A stretch of DNA of 32,972 nucleotides from Candidatus Flavonifractor intestinigallinarum (GTDB lineage: Bacteria > Bacillota > Clostridia > Oscillospirales > Oscillospiraceae), in contig DWXO01000081.1 of assembly GCA_019119165.1 (NCBI GenBank), forward strand, positions 1-32,972. The letters run 5' to 3'. Positions 1 to 7,060 of the stretch are shown here, piece by piece. A program made the position numbers and the translations under genes. Every line of letters starts with the position of its first letter. Position 1 is the first letter of the stretch. The notes under the pieces were generated by a model, which saw nothing but the letters and a program-made list of their open reading frames with translations, did no database searches and was not told the origin of the DNA.

Positions 1-128
1 TTCGCGTGCTCTGTAGTGTGCCTGTTTCTCAAGCCCATTCTAACAAATTTCGATTTACTGCGTTAGAGGCACTGTGTTTCATTTCCCTTTGGTGCCTTGG
101 AGCGCAGCGGAAAGGAATGGTCATAACT

Positions 129-764
129 ATGAAACAACGCATCATTATTCCCCTGTCCTGTTTTGCCGTTGTTGTGATTTTGCTTCTTCTCCTTTTTCAA
201 GTATATAGCCTGCGCTCTGAGGTGGGTACGCTGCGCCAGCAGTTGGACCAAGCGGAAGCCAGCATCCAAAGCAACGGGGACCAGATCCGCCTGGCCTCAG
301 AAAACCTGGAAGATCTGCGCAATGAGCTGGTCCCCGCACCGGTCTCCCTGACCAAGGGTATCCACGGCACCTCTTCCTGGCAACACGGCTCCTACTGGCC
401 CGACCTGCCTGACGGGCAGGTGCTCATTCACCTCTATCTGATACCGGAGGAGAACGCCCCGGTATCACAGCCCGGTGATATCGCCTCCCTGGCCCTCCGA
501 CTTACCGACAGCTCCGGCGCACAGCTGGCGTTGTTGGATATGACCCGGGATGAGGCCGCACAGGAGGACGGCTCTTTCCACTATACCGCTGACATTACTT
601 CATATACCCAGGGAGAGAACTACGCGCTGGACTGCTGGCCCATCCTCACCACCGAAGGAGGCGTAATTCTAACCAGCGAAAACCCCGCCGTATCCATTGA
701 AATGGTGGATGGCGATCCCACCGGCAACTGCGGCAGCGTATTTTTGGTACCGGAAACGGAATAA
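129..764 (+). CDS. Membrane-anchored hypothetical protein with coiled coil
   Basis: I do not recognise the family. The protein is 211 aa from the ATG at 129 (MKQRIII...). An in-frame ATG at 117 is possible, but the purine-rich AAAGGAA at 111-117 fits as ribosome binding site for the 129 start. Residues about 5-26 form one hydrophobic segment, so this is probably a single-pass membrane protein with its C-terminal part outside. Residues about 27-65 are rich in Glu, Gln, Leu and Asn in a heptad-like pattern (SLRSEVGTLRQQLDQAE), a likely short coiled coil. The remaining 145 residues look like a soluble beta-rich domain, acidic and without cysteine pairs or recognisable catalytic motifs. It ends four bases before a strong promoter that serves the hisS leader, so it is probably not co-transcribed with hisS. 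No function is assigned. Confidence 0.75.
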   Translation: MKQRIIIPLSCFAVVVILLLLLFQVYSLRSEVGTLRQQLDQAEASIQSNGDQIRLASENLEDLRNELVPAPVSLTKGIHGTSSWQHGSYWPDLPDGQVLIHLYLIPEENAPVSQPGDIASLALRLTDSSGAQLALLDMTRDEAAQEDGSFHYTADITSYTQGENYALDCWPILTTEGGVILTSENPAVSIEMVDGDPTGNCGSVFLVPETE

Positions 765-767
765 GGA

Positions 768-796
768 TTGACTTTTCCCCCTTTTCGGGATAATAT
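768..796 (+). promoter_or_regulatory. Sigma-A promoter of the hisS T-box leader
   Basis: TTGACT at 768-773 and TATA-type TAATAT at 791-796 are separated by exactly 17 bases, a near-consensus housekeeping promoter. Transcription would start near 803, just before the T-box stem I. Confidence 0.8.
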
Positions 797-802
797 CGTA
801 GG

Positions 803-1037
803 AGCTGAAACCGCTCTGACGGAGCAAGTACCGTTCACACCGCCGCACCAGAGAAGGGCCCCCTGGCTGGAAGGACCCGCGGCAGGCGGCCGGGAGACGG
901 CTCCACCAGCGGGCCCGGAGACGGGCGCGGTCCCCTTCCCGCAACAGAAGGCCAGAGGGCGCTTTTTGCGCCGAACATGGGTGGCACCACGAAAGCAGGC
1001 GCTTTCGTCCCGTGACAAGGGACGAGAGCGCCTTTTT
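803..1037 (+). promoter_or_regulatory. T-box riboswitch upstream of hisS (specifier reads GAC, Asp)
   Basis: The leader has the landmarks of a T-box. The AGTA S-turn motif is at 827-830, an AGAGA bulge motif at 850-854 and a GCTGGAA distal loop at about 865-871. The conserved antiterminator sequence TGGGTGGCACCACG is at 978-991. A long terminator hairpin (GGCGCTTTCGTCCC pairing with GGGACGAGAGCGCC) spans 998-1037 and ends in five T. Around the specifier loop, GGAGC (821-825) pairs with GCTCC (900-904) and CCG (831-833) with CGG (891-893). That leaves GAGACG (894-899) on the 3' side, and the codon in the specifier position is then GAC (896-898), aspartate, not a His codon. The family binds uncharged tRNA to prevent termination. 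The assignment of the T-box is firm; the Asp specifier is inferred from my hand-drawn pairing. Confidence 0.9.
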
Positions 1038-1098
1038 GCGGTGAAACGGACACCACCCCGAGAACCCCATATCTCCTATCTTCTATCTCCTAACTTCT

Positions 1099-1230
1099 AA
1101 CTCTACACAAAGGAGCATCACTATGGCCCAGATCAAACCCCGTACCCTGTCCGGTTTTATGGAGCTGCTGACCCCAGCGGGTCGGCGACCCGCCGGGGGC
1201 CCCGGATTTGATTCAAATAGGCCGAACTGA
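1099..1230 (+). pseudogene. Orphan copy of the hisS 5' end, with its own start and ribosome binding site
   Basis: Bases 1099-1170 repeat the hisS start region at 1308-1377: the AAAGGAG ribosome binding site, the ATG and the first 16 codons. The coding part is identical; the upstream part differs by a 2-base indel and one substitution. Translation from the ATG at 1123 gives the HisRS N-terminus MAQIKPRTLSGFMELL, then runs into the inserted element and stops at TGA 1228-1230 after 35 codons. It lies directly downstream of the T-box and so probably marks the native position of the hisS start before the insertion. It may still be translated, as a short decoy ORF ahead of hisS. Confidence 0.8.
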
Positions 1231-1307
1231 ATTCGGCCTATTTCAAGGTTTTGCTGCGCAAAACGCTTGACGCCGCATTTGCGGCGTTGGCAGGCAGCAG
1301 CCTCTAT
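1171..1307 (+). mobile_element. Structured gene-terminus insertion element, copy 1 (hisS 5' end)
   Basis: This insertion lies between the two copies of the hisS 5' end. It reads as a series of hairpins. Hairpin A is at 1172-1198 (GCGGGTC/GACCCGC inside CCCC/GGGG). Hairpin B is at 1215-1243, a perfect 12-bp stem with loop CTGAA. Hairpin C is at 1244-1269 (CAAG-GTTTTGC...GCAAAAC-G-CTTG) and hairpin D at 1270-1287. At 1289-1301 is a 13-base perfect reverse complement of hisS 1371-1383, which spans the inner boundary of the duplication. The same order of parts is found at 5769-5923 and 20416-20574. There is no open reading frame for a transposase, so any mobility would have to be supplied in trans. 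The family is not one I can name. Confidence 0.75.
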
Positions 1308-1329
1308 TACTCTACAAAGGAGCATTACT

Positions 1330-2679
1330 ATGGCCCAGATCAAACCCCGTACCCTGTCCGGTTTTATGGAGCTGCTGCCTGCCCGTCAGGTGCAGTTCGA
1401 CCGGATGGTGGACATCCTCCGCAAAAGCTATTCCCTCTACGGCTTCACCCCCCTGGACACCCCGGCCATCGAGGCCAGCGAGGTGCTGCTGGCCAAGGGC
1501 GGCGGCGAGACGGAGAAGCAGATCTACCGCTTCACCAAGGGGGACAGCGACCTGTCCCTCCGCTTTGACCTGACCGTCCCCCTGGCCAAGTATGTGGCCC
1601 TCCACCAGAACGAGCTTACCTTCCCCTTCCGCCGGTTCCAGATCGGCAAGGTGTACCGGGGTGAGCGGGCCCAGAAGGGCCGCTACCGGGAGTTCTATCA
1701 GGCCGACATCGACGTGATTGGCGACGGTTCCCTGGATATCACCAACGAGGCCGAGATTCCCTCCATCATCTACAAGACCTTTACCGCCCTGGGTCTGAAA
1801 CGCTTCAAGATTCGGGTGAACAACCGGAAGGTCCTCAACGGCCTCTTCGCCCTGCTGGGCCTGGAGGAGCAGGCCGGGGACGTGATGCGTACCATCGACA
1901 AGCTGGAGAAGATCGGCCCCGAGAAGGTGAAGGCCATCCTGACGGACGACTTTGCCGTGGCCGCCGACACCGCCGACACCCTGCTGGGCCTGCTGGCGGC
2001 TGAGGACCCCATGGCCGCTCTGGAGCCCTTCAAGGGCAAGAACGAGCTGTTCGACCTGGGTGTGTCCGAGCTGGAGACCGTGGTCAAGTATATGTCCGCC
2101 TACGGCGTGCCGGAGGACCACTTCATGGTGGACCTGACCATCGCCCGTGGCCTGGACTACTACACCGGCACCGTGTATGAGACCGTCATGCTGGACCACC
2201 CGGAGGTGGGCTCCATCTGCTCCGGCGGCCGGTACGACAACCTGGCGGAATATTACACCGACAAGCAGCTGCCCGGCGTGGGCATCTCCATCGGCCTGAC
2301 CCGGCTGTTCTCCGTGCTGGAGGCCCAGGGCTACCTGAACGAGGAGATGAACACCGCCCCCGCCGACGTGCTCATCCTGCCCATGACCGAGGACCTGTCC
2401 GCCGCCATCTCCTTCGCCACCGCCCTGCGGGACGCGGGGGTGCGGGCCCAGCTCCACTGCGAGAAGAAGAAATTCAAGCAGAAGCTGTCCTACGCCGACA
2501 AGCTGTCCATCCCCTACGCCGCCTTCCTGGGCGAGGATGAGATCGCTCAGGGCAAGGTGACGGTGAAGGACCTGACCTCCGGTGAGCAGCAGACCGTGAC
2601 CCCCGCTGAGGCGGTGGCCCTGGTCCAGGCCGGTCTGGCCGCCCGGTCCGGCGGCGCTCCCATCCGGGACAAGGACTGA
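1330..2679 (+). CDS. hisS: Histidine--tRNA ligase
   Basis: This class II aminoacyl-tRNA synthetase charges tRNA-His in the cytoplasm. The protein is 449 aa, slightly longer than the usual 420-430. Visible signatures are motif 2 around RGERAQKGRYREFYQADID, the histidine-binding ARGLDYYTGTVYE segment and the SGGRYDNL loop near motif 3. A C-terminal anticodon-binding domain begins near DVLILPM. The start is ATG 1330, with AAAGGAG at 1316-1322; a longer in-frame ORF from 1267 would begin inside the inserted element. The gene lies 290 bases downstream of the T-box terminator because an element and a duplicated 5' end have been inserted. The original start region is the orphan copy at 1123. The gene itself appears intact. 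Confidence 0.97.
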   Translation: MAQIKPRTLSGFMELLPARQVQFDRMVDILRKSYSLYGFTPLDTPAIEASEVLLAKGGGETEKQIYRFTKGDSDLSLRFDLTVPLAKYVALHQNELTFPFRRFQIGKVYRGERAQKGRYREFYQADIDVIGDGSLDITNEAEIPSIIYKTFTALGLKRFKIRVNNRKVLNGLFALLGLEEQAGDVMRTIDKLEKIGPEKVKAILTDDFAVAADTADTLLGLLAAEDPMAALEPFKGKNELFDLGVSELETVVKYMSAYGVPEDHFMVDLTIARGLDYYTGTVYETVMLDHPEVGSICSGGRYDNLAEYYTDKQLPGVGISIGLTRLFSVLEAQGYLNEEMNTAPADVLILPMTEDLSAAISFATALRDAGVRAQLHCEKKKFKQKLSYADKLSIPYAAFLGEDEIAQGKVTVKDLTSGEQQTVTPAEAVALVQAGLAARSGGAPIRDKD

Positions 2680-2712
2680 ATGGAACTTTCCCCCTCCCCC
2701 ATCGTCTATAGG

Positions 2713-2816
2713 AAAAAGACCTTCCCCCCTCAGGGGGGTCGGACTGTCCGGGGGACAGTCCGATCAAAGAAGGTCTTCCTTACCCCGTGGTGGCCCGTAG
2801 GGCCGGATGAGGGGAT
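2713..2816. repeat. Palindromic repeat interrupted by a second hairpin
   Basis: Bases from about 2722 carry the left arm of the window's common palindrome (CCTTCCCCCCTCAGGGGGG). Its usual right end (AAGGT, then GGCCC..AGGGCCGGATGAGGGG) appears only after about 30 inserted bases. The inserted bases form a perfect stem, TCGGACTGTCC/GGACAGTCCGA, at about 2740-2764. The flanks AAGACCTTC and GAAGGTCTT still pair around it. So one small hairpin appears to have gone into another. The stretch between hisS and the next gene contains nothing else I can identify. Confidence 0.6.
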
Positions 2817-2852
2817 CTGCCCCTTTTGGATCTAATTAGGAGGAATGTTTCC

Positions 2853-3782
2853 ATGAAAAAGCTTGCCGCTCTGATTCTGTCCGCCGCCCTGCTGGCGGGC
2901 TCCGCCGCCGCCATCTCCCCTGAGGAGGCCTTCCCCAAGGTTAACGAGTACCCCGGCTTCATTGATGTGGAGGCCGGTTCCTGGTACGAAGATCCCGCCC
3001 GCATCTGCGCCGAGGTGGGACTGATGCAGGGCACGGGCCACGCCTTTGCCCCCTACCAGATCCTCACCGTGGGCGAGGTGGCCACCATCGCCGCCCGCAT
3101 GAACGAGGCCATCACCGGGGACCCCATCCCCATGGCCACTCCCAAGCCCGGCGAGACCCTGCCCTGGTACTTCTCCTATGTAAAGTACCTGGAGGACCTG
3201 GGCATCGACGTGCCCGACCCGGAAAAACAGGCCACCCGTCAGGAGTTTGTGTCCATCCTGGCCGCCGTGGTGCCCGAGGATATGCTCGCCCCCATCAACA
3301 CCATCACCACCCTGCCCGACACCCAGGATGAGGCGGTGCTGCGCTTCTACAACGCGGGCATCCTCACCGGCGTGGACGACTGGGGCACCTTCGCCCCGGG
3401 CAACAGCCTGACCCGTGCCGAGACCGCCGCCATGGTGGCCCGTGTGGCCCGCACCGACCTGCGCCAGACCTTCACCCCGGCGGACTACACCCCCTTTACC
3501 GCCGCCGGGCTCAAGCCCTCCGACGTGCTGTTCACCAACGGCACCACCGCCGGGGCCTACCTGCCCTATGTGCAGGAGCTGATTGACGGCCTGGAGGCCG
3601 ACTGCGCCGCCCAGGGCATGGAGTTCAACTGGTTCAACACCGTGGACTCTGTCACCTTCCTGGACTACGTGAAGAACACCGCCCTCGCCCACTTCGGCGT
3701 CACCGCAAAGGATGGCACCCAGCTGTACAAGAACTTCGACGTGCAGGTGTACTACAGCCGGTATCTCGACCTGCGCACCTGA
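2853..3782 (+). CDS. Exported S-layer homology (SLH) domain protein
   Basis: The protein is 309 aa from ATG 2853, preceded by TAGGAGGAA at 2838-2846. Residues 1-20 (MKKLAALILSAALLAGSAAA) are a clear signal peptide. At least two SLH-like modules follow. One starts at FIDVEAGSWYEDPARICAEVGLMQGTG with TVGEVATIAARM. Another runs through FYNAGILTGVDDWGTFAPGNSLTRAETAAMVARV. SLH domains normally bind secondary cell-wall polymers, so this is probably a wall-associated surface protein. The C-terminal 100 residues have no motif I recognise. It sits between hisS and aspS and is flanked on both sides by palindromic repeats, so co-transcription with either synthetase gene is uncertain. Confidence 0.85.
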   Translation: MKKLAALILSAALLAGSAAAISPEEAFPKVNEYPGFIDVEAGSWYEDPARICAEVGLMQGTGHAFAPYQILTVGEVATIAARMNEAITGDPIPMATPKPGETLPWYFSYVKYLEDLGIDVPDPEKQATRQEFVSILAAVVPEDMLAPINTITTLPDTQDEAVLRFYNAGILTGVDDWGTFAPGNSLTRAETAAMVARVARTDLRQTFTPADYTPFTAAGLKPSDVLFTNGTTAGAYLPYVQELIDGLEADCAAQGMEFNWFNTVDSVTFLDYVKNTALAHFGVTAKDGTQLYKNFDVQVYYSRYLDLRT

Positions 3783-3783
3783 C

Positions 3784-3899
3784 CTTCCCCCCACAGGGGG
3801 GAAGGTGGCCCGCAGGGCCGGATGAGGGGATGCGGGACAACAAAGGCCCCCTCATCAGTCAGCCTGCGGCTGACAGCTTCCCCCCTAAGGGGGGAAGCT
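3784..3899. repeat. Two palindromic repeat units, head to head
   Basis: 3784-3825 is CCTTCCCCCC..GGGGGGAAGG followed by GGCCCGCAGGGCC and GATGAGGGG. 3850-3899 is the reverse form, CCCCTCATCAGTCAGCC..GGCTGACAGC followed by CTTCCCCCC..GGGGGGAAG. The same two unit types occur upstream of glyS. No T-run follows, so a terminator role is not evident. Confidence 0.75.
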
Positions 3900-3930
3900 A
3901 GTGCTATCTGCCCCTTCTTCTATTTCCCAT

Positions 3931-3958
3931 TTGTATTTTTATAATTATATATTACAAT
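3931..3958 (+). promoter_or_regulatory. AT-rich candidate promoter region of aspS
   Basis: The 3920-3958 stretch is far more AT-rich than its surroundings. It contains TATAAT at 3940-3945 and TTGTAT(16)TACAAT at 3931-3958. The second pair would place the start so close to ATG 3975 that the ribosome binding site (GGAG 3961-3964) would be excluded. TATAAT with a poor -35 is therefore the better candidate. Confidence 0.4.
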
Positions 3959-3974
3959 CTGGAGTTGATTTCAC

Positions 3975-5768
3975 ATGGCTAATGTCAAAACCGCCTACCG
4001 CACCCACACCTGTGGGGAGCTCCGCATGGAGCAGGTGGGCCAGACCGTCACCCTGGCGGGCTTCCTGGAGAACTTCCGTGAGGTGGGCGCCAGCCTGGGC
4101 TTCGCCGTCCTGCGGGATTTCTACGGCACCACCCAGGTGGTGGCCGAGACCGAGGAGATGGTCAAGACCATCAAGGCTCTGAACAAGGAGTCCACCATCG
4201 CCGTCACCGGCGTGGTGCGGGAGCGGGATTCCAAGAACCCCAAGCTGCCTACCGGCGACATCGAGGTGGTGCCCGAGAAGATCGAGGTGCTGGGCCGCTG
4301 CCGCCACAACGAGCTGCCCTTCCAGATCAACCGCAGCCGTGAGGCCGACGAGACTCAGCGGCTCAAGTACCGCTATCTGGACCTGCGCAACCCCGCCGTC
4401 AAGAACAACATCATCCTCCGCTCCCAGGTGGTGGCCGCCCTGCGGCAGGCCATGACCGCCCAGGGCTTTATGGAGATCACCACTCCCATCCTCACCGCTT
4501 CTTCTCCGGAAGGCGCAAGAGACTATTTGGTACCCAGTAGAAAACACCCCGGCAAGTTCTACGCCCTGCCTCAGGCTCCCCAGCAGTTCAAGCAGCTGCT
4601 GATGGCCTCCGGCTTCGACAAGTACTTCCAGATCGCCCCCTGCTTCCGGGACGAGGACGCCCGGGGCGACCGCTCCCCCGGCGAGTTCTACCAGCTGGAC
4701 ATGGAGATGGCCTTTGCCGGTCAGGAGGACGTGTTTGCCGTCCTGGAGCAGGTGCTCCCCCCCATCTTCGCCCAGTACGGCACCTACAACGTGGCCTCTG
4801 AGGCCCCCTTTAAGCGGATCTCCTACCTGGAGGCCATGGACAAGTACGGCTCCGACAAGCCCGACCTGCGGATCGACCTGACCGTCACCGACGCCACCGA
4901 GGTACTGGGTTCCTGCGGCTTCGGTCCCTTCGAGGGCAACACCGTCAAGGCCATCGTGGTGTCCGGCTTTGAGGGCACCCGCAAGCAGATCGACGGCATC
5001 TGCAACGAGGTGGAGGTCCAGTCGGGCAACAAGGCCTACTGGTTCCGCCTGGATGAGAAGGGTGAGATCGTGGGCGGCATCGCCAAGTTCGTCCAGCCCA
5101 TCAAGGACGCCGTGGTGTCCGCTCTGGGCCTGGAGCCCGGCTGCTTCGTGGGCCTCACCGCCGGCAAGCTGCTGACCGCTCAGAAAACCGCCGGTGTGCT
5201 CCGCTCCAAGCTGGGCGCTTTCTGCCCCAACCACATGGACAAGGAGCGCTATGAGTTCTGCTGGATCGTGGACTTCCCCATGTACGAGATCGGCGAGGAG
5301 TCCGGCGAGCTGGAGTTCTGCCACAACCCCTTCTCCATGCCCAACGGCGGCCTGGAGATCCTGAAGAAGGCGGCTGCCGGCGAGGTGGACCCCCTCAGCA
5401 TCACCGCCTTCCAGTACGATCTGGTGTGCAACGGCGTGGAGCTGTCCTCCGGCGCGGTGCGGAACCACGACCCCGAGATCATGATCGAGGCCTTCCAGCT
5501 GGTGCGGCTGGGCGAGGAGGACGTAAAGGCCAAGTTCCCCGCCATGTACAACGCCTTCACCTACGGCGCGCCCCCCCATGCGGGCATCGCCCCCGGCGTG
5601 GACCGTATGGTCATGCTGCTGGCCGGCGAGGACTCCATCCGTGAGATCATCCCCTTCCCCATGAACAAGAACGCCCAGGACCTGATGATGGGCGCTCCCT
5701 CTTTTGTCACCGACGCCCAGCTCAACGAGCTGAACATCGTGTGCACCAAAAAGGAAGAGGACGAGTAA
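3975..5768 (+). CDS. aspS: Aspartate--tRNA ligase
   Basis: This class II synthetase charges tRNA-Asp. The protein is 597 aa, normal for the bacterial type. In order, an N-terminal OB-fold anticodon domain (about residues 15-105) is followed by the catalytic domain with PEGARDYLVPSR and motif 2 FRDEDARGDRSPGEFYQLD. A GAD insertion domain lies at about residues 310-410. Motif 3 (APGVDRMVMLLAGEDSIREI) is near the C-terminus. The start ATG 3975 has GGAG 11 bases upstream. The last 26 codons are duplicated downstream (5924-6002) around an inserted element; the gene-attached copy differs from the orphan copy almost only at synonymous sites. Codons 173-191 (about 4491-4547) use AGA, TTG, GTA and AGT, which are rare elsewhere in the gene. 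The gene is intact. Confidence 0.97.
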   Translation: MANVKTAYRTHTCGELRMEQVGQTVTLAGFLENFREVGASLGFAVLRDFYGTTQVVAETEEMVKTIKALNKESTIAVTGVVRERDSKNPKLPTGDIEVVPEKIEVLGRCRHNELPFQINRSREADETQRLKYRYLDLRNPAVKNNIILRSQVVAALRQAMTAQGFMEITTPILTASSPEGARDYLVPSRKHPGKFYALPQAPQQFKQLLMASGFDKYFQIAPCFRDEDARGDRSPGEFYQLDMEMAFAGQEDVFAVLEQVLPPIFAQYGTYNVASEAPFKRISYLEAMDKYGSDKPDLRIDLTVTDATEVLGSCGFGPFEGNTVKAIVVSGFEGTRKQIDGICNEVEVQSGNKAYWFRLDEKGEIVGGIAKFVQPIKDAVVSALGLEPGCFVGLTAGKLLTAQKTAGVLRSKLGAFCPNHMDKERYEFCWIVDFPMYEIGEESGELEFCHNPFSMPNGGLEILKKAAAGEVDPLSITAFQYDLVCNGVELSSGAVRNHDPEIMIEAFQLVRLGEEDVKAKFPAMYNAFTYGAPPHAGIAPGVDRMVMLLAGEDSIREIIPFPMNKNAQDLMMGAPSFVTDAQLNELNIVCTKKEEDE

Positions 5769-5923
5769 AGCGCCCATCATCAGGGGCCCCGCACAGCGGG
5801 GCGCGCTTTGCGCGTACAAGCGTTTTCGCCTGTGGCGAAAACCTTGGCGCAGGCGGAATTCACTTCCGCCGAGCAAGTAAAATCATCCCTGGGTCCCCGG
5901 ACAACCCAGGCTGTCCGGGATCT
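5769..5923 (-). mobile_element. Structured gene-terminus insertion element, copy 2 (aspS 3' end)
   Basis: This starts directly after the aspS stop codon. 5769-5784 is a perfect 16-base reverse complement of aspS 5681-5696, which spans the start of the duplicated terminus. On the plus strand there follow hairpin E (5787-5801, CCCCGC/GCGGGG) and hairpin D (5801-5815, sharing one base with E). Hairpin C is at 5817-5846 (CAAG..CTTG with GTTTT/AAAAC). Hairpin B is at 5852-5870 (GGCGGAA/TTCCGCC, loop GTGAA on the minus strand). Hairpin A is at 5895-5919 (CCCGGACA/TGTCCGGG). The orphan copy of the aspS end begins at 5924. Order and loop motifs match copies 1 and 3. The element is read A to E on the minus strand, antisense to aspS, and encodes no protein. 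Confidence 0.75.
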
Positions 5924-6002
5924 GGGCGCTCCCTCCTTCGTCACCGACGCCCAGCTCAACGAGCTGAACATCGTGTGTACCAAGAAAGAGGACGAGGAAT
6001 AA
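5924..6002 (+). pseudogene. Orphan copy of the aspS 3' end
   Basis: Repeats aspS 5690-5768, from GGGCGCTCCC to the stop codon. The first 21 codons encode the identical peptide, with five synonymous differences (Ser, Phe, Cys, Lys, Lys codons). The tail is EDEE instead of EEDE. The orphan is followed by the aspS-type terminator at 6014, so it is probably the native end of the gene, displaced by the insertion. Confidence 0.8.
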
Positions 6003-6013
6003 GACAACAGAGA

Positions 6014-6053
6014 ACGGCTCCCATCGGATATGCTCCGATGGGGGCCGTTTTTG
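6014..6053 (+). terminator. Rho-independent terminator of the aspS locus
   Basis: ACGGCTCCCATCGGA and TCCGATGGGGGCCGT pair around TATGC and are followed by TTTTT. Confidence 0.85.
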
Positions 6054-6068
6054 ATGGAATCGATTTTG

Positions 6069-6122
6069 ACCACCCGCAGGGGCCGACACCCCAGGGTGGC
6101 CTCTCTTGCCCCTTTGGGGCAA
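6069..6122. repeat. Two short GC-rich hairpins before the minus-strand operon end
   Basis: CCACCC..GGGTGG encloses AGGGG..CACCCC at 6069-6099, and TGCCCC/GGGGCA pairs at 6108-6122. Neither is followed by a T-run on either strand. Confidence 0.35.
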
Positions 6123-6151
6123 TTCACCTTCTGCCCACATCGGCCCGCAGG

Positions 6152-7060
6152 TCATCCCCTGCCCAGCAGCTCCATGCCCACCTGGCGGCCCAGCTCCTCG
6201 GCCTGGGCGGTGACGGTGTCCACGATCTCATGGACGTAGTCGCAGTTGCCGCACAGGGAGGCCCAGCCCGGCAGCTTCCCCCCCAGCCCCGCCAGCAGCT
6301 CCCGCTCGGGGATGAGGCCCAGGGCGGTTATGAGGGTGTCGCAGGCCACCTGCTCCTCCTTGCCGCTGTCCAGATGGTGCAGCGTGACGCCGGTAAGCCG
6401 CCCCTCCCCGTGGAGCTGGGTGACGGTGGTCCGGGTCATCAGGGGAATGCGGTGCTCCAGCAGACAGGACCGGTAGTTGCGCACCATGCCGCCGCAGCTC
6501 CCCTTCTGCTCCACCACCCCCAGCACCTGGCAGCCCTCCAGCACGAACCGGCGGGCCATGATGAGGCCCAAATCCCCGCTGCCCAGCACCAGCACCTTTT
6601 TCCCCGGCCGCCAGTGGCGGAGGTTGATCATCCGCTGGGCCTCCCCGGCGGTAAATACACCGGCGGGGCGGGTACCGGCGACGGGGAGAGAACCGATGGT
6701 CTTTTCCCGGCAGCCGGTGGCCAGAATGAGCCGCCGGAAGGCCACCGGCTCATATCCGCCGGGGCCGGACAGCTCCGCCGTCCGCCGCTGGGACAGGGAG
6801 AGCACGGTGGTGTTGAGGCGCACGCTCACCGCCGCCCCCTCCATCTGGGCCACAATGCGAGCGGCGTACTCCGGCCCGGTGAGGTTGCGCTGGAAGTAGC
6901 CCAGGCCGAAGCCCTGGTGGATGCACTGGGGCAAAATGCCCCCCAGCCGCTCCTCCCGGTCCACCAGCAACACCGAAACCGGCCCCGCGCCCGCGGCGGC
7001 CAGGGCGGCGGACATCCCCGCCGCGCCGCCCCCCACCACCAACAGATCAACCTTCTCCAT
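6152..7060 (-). CDS. FAD-dependent pyridine nucleotide-type oxidoreductase
   Basis: 302 aa. The N-terminal Rossmann FAD motif is VVGGGAAGMSAALAAA (residues 8-23). A second dinucleotide-binding motif, VLVLGSGDLGLIMARRF, sits near the middle. An ATG (Ala-Thr-Gly) segment (LILATGCREKT) and a C-terminal TALGLIPERELL segment match the two-domain pyridine nucleotide-disulfide oxidoreductase fold. No CxxxxC redox disulfide is present in the active-site helix, so it is not a thioredoxin reductase. The start codon overlaps the end of the upstream oxidoreductase gene by 14 bases, which indicates translational coupling. Such pairs occur in anaerobes next to GlpA-like dehydrogenases and pass electrons between a substrate dehydrogenase and NAD(P)H. 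The substrate is unknown. Confidence 0.85.
   Translation of the reverse strand: MEKVDLLVVGGGAAGMSAALAAAGAGPVSVLLVDREERLGGILPQCIHQGFGLGYFQRNLTGPEYAARIVAQMEGAAVSVRLNTTVLSLSQRRTAELSGPGGYEPVAFRRLILATGCREKTIGSLPVAGTRPAGVFTAGEAQRMINLRHWRPGKKVLVLGSGDLGLIMARRFVLEGCQVLGVVEQKGSCGGMVRNYRSCLLEHRIPLMTRTTVTQLHGEGRLTGVTLHHLDSGKEEQVACDTLITALGLIPERELLAGLGGKLPGWASLCGNCDYVHEIVDTVTAQAEELGRQVGMELLGRG

Noticed and set aside
1171-1307. Interpreting the elements as omega-RNA/HEARO or IS200/IS605 remnants
   Set aside because: Those loci do not produce 70-90 base terminus duplications, and I could not match their conserved motifs from memory. No IscB, TnpB or TnpA fragment is present.
3945-5876. Long minus-strand open frame across aspS (643 codons), and similar long antisense frames over AOR, lepA and moeA
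   Set aside because: These are shadows of GC3-rich genes. Their translations are rich in His, Gly, Val, Leu and Gln without domains, and the sense strands carry unmistakable proteins.
5808-6002. Open frame reading from the aspS element into the orphan aspS end
   Set aside because: There is no ribosome binding site and the start is a weak TTG inside hairpin D. The frame simply continues the orphan terminus, so it is not called as a gene.
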